Below are positions 8,046 to 17,403 of a stretch of 64,000 nt of DNA, one piece after another. The DNA lies in contig CAJTVY010000003.1 of NCBI GenBank assembly GCA_910579925.1, positions 62,001 through 126,000 on the forward strand, given 5' to 3'. Position 1 is the first letter of the stretch; every line of letters begins with the position of its first letter. The DNA is from an uncultured Dorea sp. Lineage in GTDB: Bacteria; Bacillota; Clostridia; Lachnospirales; Lachnospiraceae. The notes below the pieces were generated by a model, which was not told the origin of the DNA, ran no database searches, and worked only from the letters and a program-made list of their open reading frames with translations. A program made the position numbers and the translations under genes.

Positions 8046-8948
8046 ATGGGTGGAAAAGAAATTTCTCTTGAGAAACTCAGACAGAGGGATACCAGGAGAG
8101 TGGCGCTTCTGTTTTTAGCGCCCGTGGCTATACTGATGGCGATTTATGTGGTATATCCAATTATTGATACATTTATAACGAGTACATACCAGTGGAATGG
8201 AATATCAGCCGCAAAGAAATTCATCGGGCTTGGGAACTGGAAGACCCTTCTTGTTGATTCCAATTTCTGGATTGCGTTCCGCAATAACCTGGTAATTATG
8301 GTGCTGTCTATCTGTATCCAGATTCCGATCGGTCTTGCGCTGGCAACATTCCTTGATTTTGGCGGGAAAAAGCTTACTATTTTCAAAGTAATCTGGTTTA
8401 TTCCGCTTCTGATGTCATCTGTTGCAATCGGTTTCCTGTTTACTTATGCACTGGCAACCAACGGGGGACTTGTGAGTACAATCTCTGGATGGTTCGGAGG
8501 AGGTAATGTGGATCTGCTGGGGAATCCAAAGACAGCGCTTCTGACGGTCATCATGGTTATCTGCTGGCAGTTTACGCCGTTCTACATGGTATATTTCATG
8601 GCGGCGTTTACGAACATACCTTATGACGTGTTTGAGGCGGCAAGGATAGACGGCGCGACCAGAGGGCAGTATTTCTGGAAGATCGCGTTTCCGCTTCTGG
8701 TTCCATCTATGAAGAGCGCGGCCATTCTGTCAATGGTTGGTTCTCTGAAATACTTTGATTTGATCTACGTTATGACAGGAGGAGGTCCTGGTACTTCCAC
8801 CGAGTTGATGGCAACCTATATGTATAAGCAGTCATTCAGCGTCTTTAATATGGGTTATGGTTCTGCGGTAGCCGGCGGAATGTTTATTCTGATCACGCTG
8901 GTATCTCTGATTACCATGAAGATTCTGAACGGGAAAGAGGAGGCGTAG
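8046..8948 (+). CDS. Sugar ABC transporter permease (MalF/UgpA type)
   Basis: A 300-residue inner-membrane permease of the CUT1 family with about six hydrophobic segments. The cytoplasmic EAA loop that docks on the ATPase is visible as EAARIDGATRGQYFWKIAFP. AGGAGG lies 9 bases before the ATG. It pairs with the second permease, whose ATG is only 3 bases after this stop, to form the translocation channel for the sugar captured by the upstream lipoprotein. Confidence 0.92.
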   Translation: MGGKEISLEKLRQRDTRRVALLFLAPVAILMAIYVVYPIIDTFITSTYQWNGISAAKKFIGLGNWKTLLVDSNFWIAFRNNLVIMVLSICIQIPIGLALATFLDFGGKKLTIFKVIWFIPLLMSSVAIGFLFTYALATNGGLVSTISGWFGGGNVDLLGNPKTALLTVIMVICWQFTPFYMVYFMAAFTNIPYDVFEAARIDGATRGQYFWKIAFPLLVPSMKSAAILSMVGSLKYFDLIYVMTGGGPGTSTELMATYMYKQSFSVFNMGYGSAVAGGMFILITLVSLITMKILNGKEEA

Positions 8949-8951
8949 GGT

Positions 8952-9800
8952 ATGGATCAGTATAAGAAGAATAAAACCAAAAGCGTCATCTGCTGGGTAA
9001 TCGCATTTGCCCTGGCTGTTTTTTATCTCGTTGTCTCCTTTCTGCCATTTATTTTTATGGTGCTGAACTCCTTTAAGGAGAAGTTTGAGATGCTGACAAA
9101 GGGAGTCTTCAATCTTCCGGATTCCTTGAATTTTGCCAACTACACGGAAGTCCTGACAGGTGGGTTTGGCAGGTATTTTATGAACAGTGTCATTGTACTG
9201 ACCATTTCTCTTGTGCTTCTGCTGTTCATTTCAGCCTGTGCGTCTTATCCTCTGGCAAGGTTTAAGTTTAAGATGGCGAACCCGATCTATGCAGGAATCG
9301 TGGCGTGTATGTCCATTCCGGTGCATATCACGCTGATCCCGGTGTTTAAGATGTCAAAGGCCACGGGTCTTTATGACAGTATCTGGTCACTGATCGGACC
9401 GTACATTGCGTTTGCAGTGCCGATCTCAGTATTTATTCTGACCAGTTTTATGAAGGAGATTCCGAGAGAGATTGAGGAATCGGCAGAGATCGACGGCTGC
9501 GGAAAGGTTCAGATGTTTTTCTCTATGATCCTGCCATTAGCAAAACCGGGGCTTGCCACACTGGCCATCTATAACGGTGTGAATATGTGGAATGAGTTTT
9601 CCTTCGCATACACGCTGACACAGTCTTCGGCAAACCGTACGCTTCCTCTGGCAATCTGGGAATTCCAGGGGCAGTATTCCATGAATACGCCGATGATCAT
9701 GGCTGTACTTACCCTGACGCTGTTACCGATGATTATTATGTTCATTATCTTCCAGGATAAGCTGGTCAAAGGTATGACCGCAGGTGCGGTGAAAGGATAG
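8952..9800 (+). CDS. Sugar ABC transporter permease (MalG/UgpE type)
   Basis: The second 282-residue CUT1 permease, starting 3 bases after the first. It has an N-terminal membrane segment (residues about 12-35) and further hydrophobic segments, and its EAA loop reads EESAEIDGCGKVQMFFSMILP. The C-terminus ends VKGMTAGAVKG, typical for MalG-like proteins. It completes a heterodimeric oligosaccharide importer. A good terminator follows, so the three transport genes form one unit separate from the two-component genes. Confidence 0.92.
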   Translation: MDQYKKNKTKSVICWVIAFALAVFYLVVSFLPFIFMVLNSFKEKFEMLTKGVFNLPDSLNFANYTEVLTGGFGRYFMNSVIVLTISLVLLLFISACASYPLARFKFKMANPIYAGIVACMSIPVHITLIPVFKMSKATGLYDSIWSLIGPYIAFAVPISVFILTSFMKEIPREIEESAEIDGCGKVQMFFSMILPLAKPGLATLAIYNGVNMWNEFSFAYTLTQSSANRTLPLAIWEFQGQYSMNTPMIMAVLTLTLLPMIIMFIIFQDKLVKGMTAGAVKG

Positions 9801-9810
9801 CAATCGTATA

Positions 9811-9876
9811 AAAACTGCCCCTGCCGGTATTTTCCATATATTTATGTATGAAAATGCTGACAGAGGCGGTTTTTTT
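9811..9876 (+). terminator. Terminator of the sugar ABC transporter genes
   Basis: AAAACTGCC and the following bases pair with GGCGGTTTTTTT across a long imperfect stem that includes TATTTTC/GAAAATG, ending in seven T residues. It lies just after the second permease. Confidence 0.85.
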
Positions 9877-9936
9877 AGGGTATACTTTTGATCTGGTGCA
9901 GTGTAGAGTGTTAAAATAATTTTGGGGAAAATATTT

Positions 9937-11727
9937 ATGAAGAGATGGAAAGAACGTATCAGCAGATGGAAGTTTGACAGGAAGATGCAGGCGCTTGTTA
10001 TCATATCTATCACCTTCACGACACTGATCGTCCTGATCGTGTCTACAGTCTCCTCCGTCACTTCGCTTAGGGATAAGTCGATAGAGTTATTGCAGGATAA
10101 GAACGCTACTCTGGCAGAGAATTATCAGAATAAACTGGAAGATTATAAAGCAACGGCGATCGCCCTCGTTATTGACGGTTCTGTACAGCGGTATCTGAAA
10201 TGCAGCGATAAGCATACGCTGGAGTATGCGCTGGCGACTACAGAGACAAATAACGTTCTCTCCAGCAGTCTGAATATGTCGTCGGACATGAATTTTATCG
10301 CTGTCATCAGTTATCAGATGGACGACTACCTCTACCGGGGAAGGGATGCGCTTGCGGCATCGGAGTTCCACGACTCATATGAGCAGGATGTAGAACAGTG
10401 CAGGAACAGGCAGGACAGTACGTTAAAGATCGGGTTTTCCAATGCCTATTATAAAGGAAAGCAGTATACGGTGAACGTTTATTTCCCCATTTACAGCCTG
10501 GCTAAGGTACATGAAGAGAGAGGACTTCTGTGTCTGAATTTCTCGAATCCCGTCTTAAATCAGATTGTAGAGGAGGAGAATGCCAGGCAGAGGACAGAGG
10601 TTGTGGGTACGGACGGAACCGTGGTGGCTGCCGGTGATACAGGGAAGATGGGAACCACGGTTGATTACACGAAACTGCTTGAAAAGGAGCAGGGAAGTTT
10701 CTATCAGAAAGGCAGGCTTTATGTCTATCAGAAGGTGCACAAGTGGAATTTCTATATTATCAGCAGTATGGCTTCCATAGAATTGTACCGGCCCAGTATC
10801 CGTATGATCTGTGTGATGATCGGGATTCTTCTGGTACTGGTGGCGGTCTGCTATGTAATCGTGAAGAAAATTATCCAGAGGGTTTACCGGCCTCTTGACC
10901 GGGTCGTACAGAATATGGACGACGTGGCGGCAGGCTCGTTGTCTGTCAGAATGGATGCCGGATATATGGGAGAGGACTTTGCAAAGCTGGCGACGGGATT
11001 TAACTCTATGATGGAGGAGATTCTGGTGCTGATGGAGCAGGTGAAGCAGGAACAGCACCAGATTGAGCAGATCCGTTTTAATTCCCTGCAGTCTCAGATT
11101 CAGCCCCATTTTCTGTATAATACTCTTGACTGTATCCACTGGCAGGCAGTGGCAGACGGGAATCATGAGATTTCTACCCTTGTGAAGGCTCTGGCAAGAT
11201 ATTACAGGATCTGTCTGAGTAAAGGCCACGACGTGATTTCCCTGGAAATGGAGATCGAACATGTCCGAAATTATCTGATTATCCAGAATATGCGGTATGA
11301 CAATATTATCGGGATGGAGATCAGTCTGGGAGAGGGATGTAAAGAAGCGATGATTCCGAAACTTACGCTTCAGCCGCTGGTGGAGAATTCGATCTACCAT
11401 GGCATTAAGATCAAGCAGGGTAAGGAAGGAAGCATTTCTCTGCAGGCGGTGCGCCAGGGAGAATTGGTCAAGCTGACTCTTGCAGATACGGGGACAGGTA
11501 TGACACAGAAACAGATTGATGATATGAATCAGCAGTTGTCGGTGTATGACGAGTCTTTCGGGTATGGAGTAAGGAATGTGAATAAACGGATTGAACTTCT
11601 CTATGGGGCGGGCTATGGTCTGCATTATCTGAGGAATTCGTTCGGAGGCGTCACGGTAGAGATACGGATACCCTATGTGACGAAGATGCAGGAAGATATG
11701 ATGCAGGGGGCGATGATTCATGTATAA
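9937..11727 (+). CDS. YesM-type sensor histidine kinase
   Basis: A membrane histidine kinase of 596 residues. It has an N-terminal transmembrane helix, an extracellular sensor of about 250 residues, a second helix (ICVMIGILLVLVAVCYVIV), a HAMP region, and a kinase core of the His_kinase family with the phospho-acceptor in QIQPHFLYN (His391), the N-box LTLQPLVENSIYHG and the G-box LADTGTGM. An upstream TTG at 9922 is possible, but the ATG at 9937 has GGGGA 8 bases before it. It overlaps the response regulator by 8 bases. Position beside the transporter suggests it senses the oligosaccharide, directly or via the binding protein. Confidence 0.92.
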   Translation: MKRWKERISRWKFDRKMQALVIISITFTTLIVLIVSTVSSVTSLRDKSIELLQDKNATLAENYQNKLEDYKATAIALVIDGSVQRYLKCSDKHTLEYALATTETNNVLSSSLNMSSDMNFIAVISYQMDDYLYRGRDALAASEFHDSYEQDVEQCRNRQDSTLKIGFSNAYYKGKQYTVNVYFPIYSLAKVHEERGLLCLNFSNPVLNQIVEEENARQRTEVVGTDGTVVAAGDTGKMGTTVDYTKLLEKEQGSFYQKGRLYVYQKVHKWNFYIISSMASIELYRPSIRMICVMIGILLVLVAVCYVIVKKIIQRVYRPLDRVVQNMDDVAAGSLSVRMDAGYMGEDFAKLATGFNSMMEEILVLMEQVKQEQHQIEQIRFNSLQSQIQPHFLYNTLDCIHWQAVADGNHEISTLVKALARYYRICLSKGHDVISLEMEIEHVRNYLIIQNMRYDNIIGMEISLGEGCKEAMIPKLTLQPLVENSIYHGIKIKQGKEGSISLQAVRQGELVKLTLADTGTGMTQKQIDDMNQQLSVYDESFGYGVRNVNKRIELLYGAGYGLHYLRNSFGGVTVEIRIPYVTKMQEDMMQGAMIHV

Positions 11728-13291
11728 GGTATTGATTGTAGATGATGAGAAAATGATCCGAATGGGGATTAAAAAGGTGATTCCCTGGCCGGAACTTGGA
11801 GTGGGGCAGGTGTTTACGGCAGGATCTGCCAGGGAGGCGCTGGAACTTCTTAAAGAGAACAGGCCAGAGATTATGATTACAGATATCCGGATGTCGGGGA
11901 TGTCGGGACTGGAACTGATCGAAGCGGCCAAGGAGATCTTACCGGCGCTTCGGGTGCTGGTGCTGACCGGGTATGATAGTTTTGAGTATGCCAGACAGAG
12001 CCTGCGTCTGAAGGTACAGGATTTTTTTCTGAAACCGGTGGAAGAGTCGGATCTGTCCCAGGCCATCCGGGAACAGGTACACGTTCTTGAGGCAAAAGAA
12101 GCAGAGGCTAAGAGTTCCATGCTGGTACGCCGGACAAGAGGCGTGGCGGATCAGCTGCGTCTGGAGACGTGTATGCGTAACCTGGTACACCGCAGGGGGG
12201 AGAATAGCGGGATTATTGCAGATCTTTTGGAATTTTACAGTCTTGACAGTTTTTTCGGGTTTCAGGTGATGCTGATCGCCCCTTCTATCTGTATGGAGAA
12301 TCAGCCGACAGAGAAGAATTTCCGGGAAATGTCCATGAAAAATATCTGTATCAGTATTGTGGATGCCGAGGAGGAGGGGATCACCTTCTTTGATGACGAC
12401 GGGGCCATTGTCGTGGTGTATTTTCTGAGAGAGAAAGAAGACTCTGTGCTGGAAAAGACCCGGAAACTCTCGGATATCCTGCAGGATGAGTTTGACTGCA
12501 AGCCGAAGATGGTGATCGGGAGCGTTGCGGAACGGGTGGAGGGACTGTATGTCTCTTACCATGATGCGAGGCACCTGCTGGATACGGAGAAGGAAGGGAT
12601 TCAGGACATTGTACAGCTTTTAGGAGAGCAGAACAAGGATCATATTTTCCGGGATATATATGTGGAACTCAAGGAGATCATGTGCAGTAATATCGGGAAT
12701 ACAGAGTATGTCATGAAGGCGTTCCGTACGTTTGCCAAGGCGTCGGAATCCTACAATCTGTCCAGACAGACGGTCCGGCGGCTGTGTTTTGAACTGGCGG
12801 GCTGCGTCTATTTTTCTTATACCGGGGAAGCCGGGGAGGCTGACACCGGGAAGCTTGATGCCTTGTCGAAGAGCCTGCGCGCCGCTTCGAGAGAAGAGGC
12901 GTGTAATGTGACAGAGATGTTTCTGACCCAGATGCTTGGCGGACAGGATGAGAACGTGCATGAGATTATTGCCAAAGCAAAGTATTATATCTCTGAGCAT
13001 CTGGCGGAGGAACTGACGGTATCTAATATCGCTGTGTCGCTGTATATTACGCCTAATTATTTTTCAAGGCTTTTTAAGCGGGTGACGAAGGAAGGATGCA
13101 ACGAGTATATTGTGCGGAAGCGGATTGAGAAGGCCAAGTCATTACTGGATACCACCACTCTTAAGGTTGGTGAGATTGCGCTGATGGTGGGGTATCGGGA
13201 TACGAATTATTTCTCTCTGGCATTTAAGAAGCATACAGGAAAGTCGCCGACCAAGTACCGGGAGGAGATACAGGGTGTCGGCGAGGCCTGA
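11720..13291 (+). CDS. YesN-type response regulator with AraC DNA-binding domain
   Basis: The 523-residue partner of the kinase. The N-terminal receiver domain has the acidic pocket VLIVDDEKM, the phosphorylated aspartate Asp55 in ITDIRMSGMSG and the lysine in FFLKPVEE. After a long middle region the C-terminal 100 residues form two AraC-type helix-turn-helix motifs (TVSNIAVSLYITPNYFSRLF and VGEIALMVGYRDTNYFSLAF). It probably activates the ABC transporter and glycosidase genes on both sides. Its start overlaps the kinase gene end. Confidence 0.93.
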   Translation: MYKVLIVDDEKMIRMGIKKVIPWPELGVGQVFTAGSAREALELLKENRPEIMITDIRMSGMSGLELIEAAKEILPALRVLVLTGYDSFEYARQSLRLKVQDFFLKPVEESDLSQAIREQVHVLEAKEAEAKSSMLVRRTRGVADQLRLETCMRNLVHRRGENSGIIADLLEFYSLDSFFGFQVMLIAPSICMENQPTEKNFREMSMKNICISIVDAEEEGITFFDDDGAIVVVYFLREKEDSVLEKTRKLSDILQDEFDCKPKMVIGSVAERVEGLYVSYHDARHLLDTEKEGIQDIVQLLGEQNKDHIFRDIYVELKEIMCSNIGNTEYVMKAFRTFAKASESYNLSRQTVRRLCFELAGCVYFSYTGEAGEADTGKLDALSKSLRAASREEACNVTEMFLTQMLGGQDENVHEIIAKAKYYISEHLAEELTVSNIAVSLYITPNYFSRLFKRVTKEGCNEYIVRKRIEKAKSLLDTTTLKVGEIALMVGYRDTNYFSLAFKKHTGKSPTKYREEIQGVGEA

Positions 13292-13339
13292 TGGTAAGGA
13301 AAAATGGATTCAAAAATTCGAATTAGAAAGAAGGAGTAA

Positions 13340-15466
13340 ATGATGGGAAATCATAGGAAAGAAAGAGCAGAAGCGAGAAAAAAGGCAAAGGAACTGGTAT
13401 CAAAGATGACGTTGATGGAGAGGGCTGCGCAGCTTAAGTATGATGCGGCTCCTGTGGCAAGGCTTAATGTTCCTGCTTATAACTACTGGAACGAGGCGCT
13501 GCACGGCGTAGCCAGGGCGGGTGTGGCGACCATGTTTCCCCAGGCAATCGGAATGGCGGCAGCGTTCGATGAGGAGGCCATGGAGAAGGTGGGAGACGTC
13601 ATTGCCACCGAGGGAAGAGCGAAATACAATGCTTATTCTCAGCATGATGACAGAGATATCTACAAAGGGCTTACCTTCTGGTCCCCCAATGTGAATATCT
13701 TCCGTGACCCCCGCTGGGGCAGAGGCCATGAGACATACGGGGAGGATCCCTATCTGACTTCCAGGCTTGGAGTCCGGTTTGTGGAAGGACTTCAGGGAGA
13801 CGGACCGGTCATGAAGGCGGCGGCCTGCGCCAAGCATTATGCCGTTCACAGCGGCCCGGAGGCAATCCGTCACGAGTTTGATGCAAAGGTCAGTATGAAG
13901 GACATGTGGGAGACCTATCTTCCGGCTTTTGAGGCTCTGGTAAAGGAAGCAGACGTGGAGTCTGTGATGGGAGCCTATAACCGGACTAACGGGGAACCTT
14001 GCTGCGGACATAAGTACCTGATGGAAGAGGTTTTAAGGGAAAAATGGGGCTTTGACGGACATTTTACTTCGGACTGCTGGGCCATTAAGGATTTCCATGA
14101 GCATCATCAGGTGACGAAGAATGCAAGGGAGTCCGCTGCGCTGGCTCTGAAAAGTGGCTGCGACGTGAACTGCGGCGTTACTTATCTTCATCTGATGGCT
14201 GCCTATGAGGAGGGGCTGGTAACAGAGGAAGAGATTACGGTTGCGGCAGAACGGCTTCTTACCACCAGGTTCCTGCTGGGGCTGTTTGACGGAAGTGAGT
14301 ATGATGAGATTCCTTATGAAGCGGTAGAGTGTGAAGAACATCTGGAAACAGCTCTTGACATGGCCAGAAAGGGAAGCGTACTGCTTAAGAACGACGGCGT
14401 CCTTCCCCTTGACAAGTCGAAGATTAAGACGATTGGCGTGGTAGGGCCGAACGCAGACAGCCGGGCGGCTCTGATCGGAAACTATCATGGGACTGCTTCC
14501 CGTTATATCACGGTACTTAATGGAATCCAGGATGAAGCAGGCGACGAGGTGCGCGTTCTCTATTCCGAAGGATGCCATTTGGAAAAAGACCGGGTGGAAA
14601 ACCTTGCGTGGAGCCAGGACAGAATCTCAGAGGCGGTCATTACGGCAGAGCACAGTGATGTGGTAGTCATCTGTGTCGGACTGGACGAGACGCTGGAAGG
14701 GGAAGAAGGGGATGCAGGAAACAGCGATGCTTCCGGGGATAAGAAGGATCTGCATCTTCCAAAAGTACAGGAAGAATTGATTGAGAAGGTTACGGCTGTA
14801 GGGAAACCGACCATTGTTGTACTGATGGCTGGAAGCGCCATCGACCTGTCCTTCGCACAGGAGCATTGCAATGGAATCCTGATGGCATGGTATCCGGGGG
14901 CCAGAGGCGGTAAGGCCGTGGCGGATCTTCTGTTTGGTAATGTATCTCCGTCTGGCAAGCTGCCGGTTACCTTCTATAAAGACCTTGAGGGACTGCCGGA
15001 ATTTACAGATTATTCCATGAAAAACCGTACTTACCGGTATCTGGAACAGGAGCCGTTGTATCCTTTTGGTTATGGACTTTCTTATGGCGACGTGCAGGTG
15101 AAAGAGGCGGATATCGTGGGACAGGTTACAGAAGATTCGGATATTTGCGTTTCGGTTTCTCTTGAGAACCAGGGGCAGACAGATACGGACGAGGTGGTAC
15201 AGGTGTATATTAAGGATCTGGAATCGGATCTGGCTGTGCGAAACTTCAGTCTGTGCGGATTTCAGAGGGTGTCTCTGAAGGCGGGAGAGGAGAAGAGCGT
15301 GGAACTGACGGTTCCTAATCAGGCGATGAGCGTGGTAGATGAAAAAGGAGAACGCCATGTGGACAGCCGGAAGTTTAAGCTGTTCGTGGGAACATCCCAG
15401 CCGGATGCAAAGAGTCGGGAACTGACAGGGAATGAGCCGAAGGAGATTATGGTGACGCTGGATTAG
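13340..15466 (+). CDS. Glycoside hydrolase family 3 (beta-xylosidase/beta-glucosidase type)
   Basis: A 708-residue GH3 enzyme without a signal peptide, so probably cytoplasmic and acting on imported oligosaccharides. The (alpha/beta)8 domain shows FSPNVNIFRDPRWGRGHET-like residues near 117-135, CAKHYAVHSG, and the nucleophile region HFTSDCWAIKDF (Asp245). The second domain starts near residue 340 and a fibronectin-III-like domain closes the protein (EPLYPFGYGLSYG onward). The TSDCWA form of the nucleophile motif resembles beta-xylosidases more than classical beta-glucosidases, fitting the GH43 gene nearby; the specificity is inference. AAGGAG precedes the ATG, 48 bases after the regulator gene. 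Confidence 0.9.
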   Translation: MMGNHRKERAEARKKAKELVSKMTLMERAAQLKYDAAPVARLNVPAYNYWNEALHGVARAGVATMFPQAIGMAAAFDEEAMEKVGDVIATEGRAKYNAYSQHDDRDIYKGLTFWSPNVNIFRDPRWGRGHETYGEDPYLTSRLGVRFVEGLQGDGPVMKAAACAKHYAVHSGPEAIRHEFDAKVSMKDMWETYLPAFEALVKEADVESVMGAYNRTNGEPCCGHKYLMEEVLREKWGFDGHFTSDCWAIKDFHEHHQVTKNARESAALALKSGCDVNCGVTYLHLMAAYEEGLVTEEEITVAAERLLTTRFLLGLFDGSEYDEIPYEAVECEEHLETALDMARKGSVLLKNDGVLPLDKSKIKTIGVVGPNADSRAALIGNYHGTASRYITVLNGIQDEAGDEVRVLYSEGCHLEKDRVENLAWSQDRISEAVITAEHSDVVVICVGLDETLEGEEGDAGNSDASGDKKDLHLPKVQEELIEKVTAVGKPTIVVLMAGSAIDLSFAQEHCNGILMAWYPGARGGKAVADLLFGNVSPSGKLPVTFYKDLEGLPEFTDYSMKNRTYRYLEQEPLYPFGYGLSYGDVQVKEADIVGQVTEDSDICVSVSLENQGQTDTDEVVQVYIKDLESDLAVRNFSLCGFQRVSLKAGEEKSVELTVPNQAMSVVDEKGERHVDSRKFKLFVGTSQPDAKSRELTGNEPKEIMVTLD

Positions 15467-15498
15467 TGAGACAGTTTTCGGGAAAGGAAATAAGAAGG

Positions 15499-16533
15499 AT
15501 GATAAGACGAGGAAAAAGGACTGTGGCATTGGCGGTTTGTCTGGCGTTTCTTATGTGCGCCGGCTGTTCCGGGAAGAATGAAGAAAGTAAAAGCCAGGAT
15601 CAGGCGCCGGCAGAACCCCGGACAGAAAAACCGGAAACAGAGAAAAAGGAGCAGAAACAGTTGAAGCAGGCAGAGCTGCCTCTGTTTATCCCGAATGGGA
15701 TCCGCAGCGTTTCCCTTACGAAGGACGGGGAGGAGTTCCTTCATATTTCGAGGGAACCGGCGGAGTATAAGATGTCGTTTGACTATTGGGAGATTCTGAA
15801 CCCTTATGATGAGAATGCGACTATGAACACGGAAGTCATGTTTGAGATGTTTAAGGAGCTGTGCGGACTTACCTTTGAGAAGCCGGTTCAGCCTGAGGAA
15901 GGCGTTGATACGGGGATTGCGGAATCGAACATGGGGTACAGGGTGGAATATGTGGATACTCTGGATGATTCAAAGGCGCAGAGCGAGCAGGATGCTGACA
16001 CTGCCGCAGAGATCATTCTGGGGAATGAAGATGGCAATGGGGGAAGGTATGCGGCGGTTAAGGGCAGTGAGGAACAGGTCTATGTCCTGCCGGAGACGGC
16101 GCTAAAGAATATCTTCGGACGGAAGCCTTTTGACTATATTCTGAAGATTCCTGTGCTGGTTTCTGCAGAAACGCTTAAGGATGTGGAGATTACGGCGGAC
16201 GGGCAAAAGTATTCGATCCAGTTGGATGCAGCGGCAGATTCTTACACATTCGGGAAGAAGAAAGTAGAAAAAGAGGAATTTGCAGCTTTGTATCAGACCA
16301 TTTCGGGGATTGGGCTGGCGTCAGAAATTAACGGCAAGAGTAGTACCGGAAAAGAAGAACCCCGTCTAACGGTCAGCCTCCATAGAAATATAGAGGGCGC
16401 CCCGGATATAGAAGTGTCTTATTATCCTTACGATGATAAATCGGATTCTGTAGCGGTTGACGGAGAGGAGCGGTTTCTTGTGAAGAAGGAAGAGGTAGAG
16501 GCAGTGATTGAGGAGATTAAAAAGGCTTTCTGA
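15499..16533 (+). CDS. DUF4340-type lipoprotein
   Basis: A 344-residue protein with an N-terminal hydrophobic signal ending in a lipobox-like LMCAGC, a Gln/Glu/Lys-rich linker, and a region from about residue 70 resembling DUF4340 (SLTKDGEEFLHISREP, YWEILNPYDENATMN). Function is unknown; DUF4340 proteins are often found with gliding or ABC export genes, but here it directly follows the GH3 gene. A GTG at 15466 overlaps the GH3 stop; I prefer the ATG at 15499 because the signal peptide then has normal proportions and GGAAAGG lies upstream. It is predicted to sit on the outer membrane face. Confidence 0.7.
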   Translation: MIRRGKRTVALAVCLAFLMCAGCSGKNEESKSQDQAPAEPRTEKPETEKKEQKQLKQAELPLFIPNGIRSVSLTKDGEEFLHISREPAEYKMSFDYWEILNPYDENATMNTEVMFEMFKELCGLTFEKPVQPEEGVDTGIAESNMGYRVEYVDTLDDSKAQSEQDADTAAEIILGNEDGNGGRYAAVKGSEEQVYVLPETALKNIFGRKPFDYILKIPVLVSAETLKDVEITADGQKYSIQLDAAADSYTFGKKKVEKEEFAALYQTISGIGLASEINGKSSTGKEEPRLTVSLHRNIEGAPDIEVSYYPYDDKSDSVAVDGEERFLVKKEEVEAVIEEIKKAF

Positions 16534-16622
16534 ATAGTAAAAGTTTGTCTTTGTCGCTCATGATCAAGTTGATATGCAAGTTCTTACGGATACAATATGC
16601 TCCTGTTGATAAAGGAAGCATA

Positions 16623-16652
16623 TTGTCAGAAAATATAATCATATGCTATACT
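16623..16652 (+). promoter_or_regulatory. Promoter of the holin-like toxin gene
   Basis: TTGTCA and TATACT are separated by 18 bases, and the -10 is of the extended type (TGCTATACT). Transcription would start near 16659 and give an mRNA with a leader of about 80 bases containing a CCCTC/GGAGGG-rich structured segment before the toxin gene. Confidence 0.65.
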
Positions 16653-16739
16653 ATGGACATGGGAAACCATAGAGCCGGGCGGCTACCCTCTTTTTCGGAG
16701 GGGCTAACCCTCCAGACGAAAGAAAGGAGGGCGTTGCCA

Positions 16740-16835
16740 ATGTATGTTACATACTCTGATTTGATTCAGATTGGAATATTCATTGTTGCCCTTGTTGGAT
16801 TGTGTTACACGATTTTCAAGGGGAAACGAAAATAG
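16740..16835 (+). CDS. Putative holin-like toxin (type I toxin-antitoxin system)
   Basis: A 31-residue peptide starting MYVTYSDLIQIG, with one transmembrane helix (IGIFIVALVGLCYTIF) and a basic tail KGKRK. This matches the pattern of the putative holin-like toxin family of Firmicutes (Hol_Tox), short membrane peptides usually silenced by an antisense RNA. AAGGAGG lies 9 bases before the ATG. A hairpin terminator follows immediately, and the opposite strand carries a promoter for a convergent RNA. In excess such peptides damage the membrane. Frame extension upstream to 16545 is possible but ignores the clear ribosome binding site. Confidence 0.75.
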   Translation: MYVTYSDLIQIGIFIVALVGLCYTIFKGKRK

Positions 16836-16923
16836 CCGCCACTACTGCCAATAGTGACGGCTGTTTGTAAAAACAGTTTGCTTATTATTTAAAGGTAGCC
16901 GCTTATATGGTTTTCCTTTTTGT
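16820..16923 (-). ncRNA. Predicted antisense antitoxin RNA
   Basis: On the minus strand TTGCTA (16953-16958) and TATATT (16930-16935) are separated by exactly 17 bases and should start a transcript near 16923. It runs leftward into the hairpin at 16834-16862, which is symmetrical and followed by a T-rich stretch on this strand too, so a short RNA of about 100 bases complementary to the 3' end of the toxin mRNA is expected. The ends are estimates. This matches the usual type I antitoxin arrangement. Confidence 0.5.
16834..16862. terminator. Bidirectional terminator at the toxin 3' end
   Basis: AGCCGCCACTA pairs with TAGTGACGGCT over a 7-base loop (one internal mismatch). It begins at the toxin stop codon and is shared by toxin mRNA and antisense RNA. 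Confidence 0.75.
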
Positions 16924-17053
16924 GTTTATAATATAGCATATATGCTTCAAATTAGCAAGATATAACTTCTAAATGACCTGTAAGCGGTTTATTCATCTTC
17001 TATGACGGAAAGCCGATATGTGACATGGTGTTCTGCTGAAGGGGGATTTTTGA

Positions 17054-17257
17054 CTACATGCCGAACAAAGCATGGGTGACGGTTCGGTCTAATTTTAGCT
17101 CATCATCAGTCTGTTTGTATTTGAGCAGCCAATTTGGTTCTATATGACATTCTTTGTAGCCGTAGTAATTGTCGCTTAAATTATGCTCTCTGCTTTTTGC
17201 TGGCAATGGTGCAGGAATTCGGAGGGTATCAATCACCTGTAAAGTTTCATTTATCAT
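17054..17257 (-). pseudogene. Decayed YafQ-family toxin
   Basis: The readable frame contains the core of YafQ-type mRNA interferases: LPAKSREHNLSDNYYGYKEC, HIEPNWLLKYKQTDDEL, and a damaged end RTVTHALFGM where relatives read RTGTHSDLF. The reading frame is closed upstream by a TAA just before the ATG, and the N-terminal 20 or so residues of the family are not recognisable beyond it. No DinJ-type antitoxin gene is present next to it. I read it as a remnant of a type II toxin-antitoxin module. A shortened functional protein is unlikely because the catalytic C-terminal histidine/phenylalanine region is altered. Confidence 0.6.
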
Positions 17258-17403
17258 TTTTTACAGGCAATCCAATTCCTTTTTTATATCCTGCATATTG
17301 CCAAATGCTTACTGTAAATTTATTTACTAAATAATGGAATTGTGTATGCGGTTGTGGTAGGATAACAGTATTGAATATGATTGATAAAAGGAATGAGATA
17401 AGT

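Noticed and set aside
10555..12120. A 521-codon minus-strand frame across the histidine kinase and regulator genes
   Set aside because: It mirrors two well-supported genes with all kinase and receiver motifs, has no family features and no ribosome binding site.
14627..15529. A 300-codon minus-strand frame over the GH3 gene
   Set aside because: The plus-strand GH3 protein is complete and motif-bearing; the antisense frame is compositionally odd.
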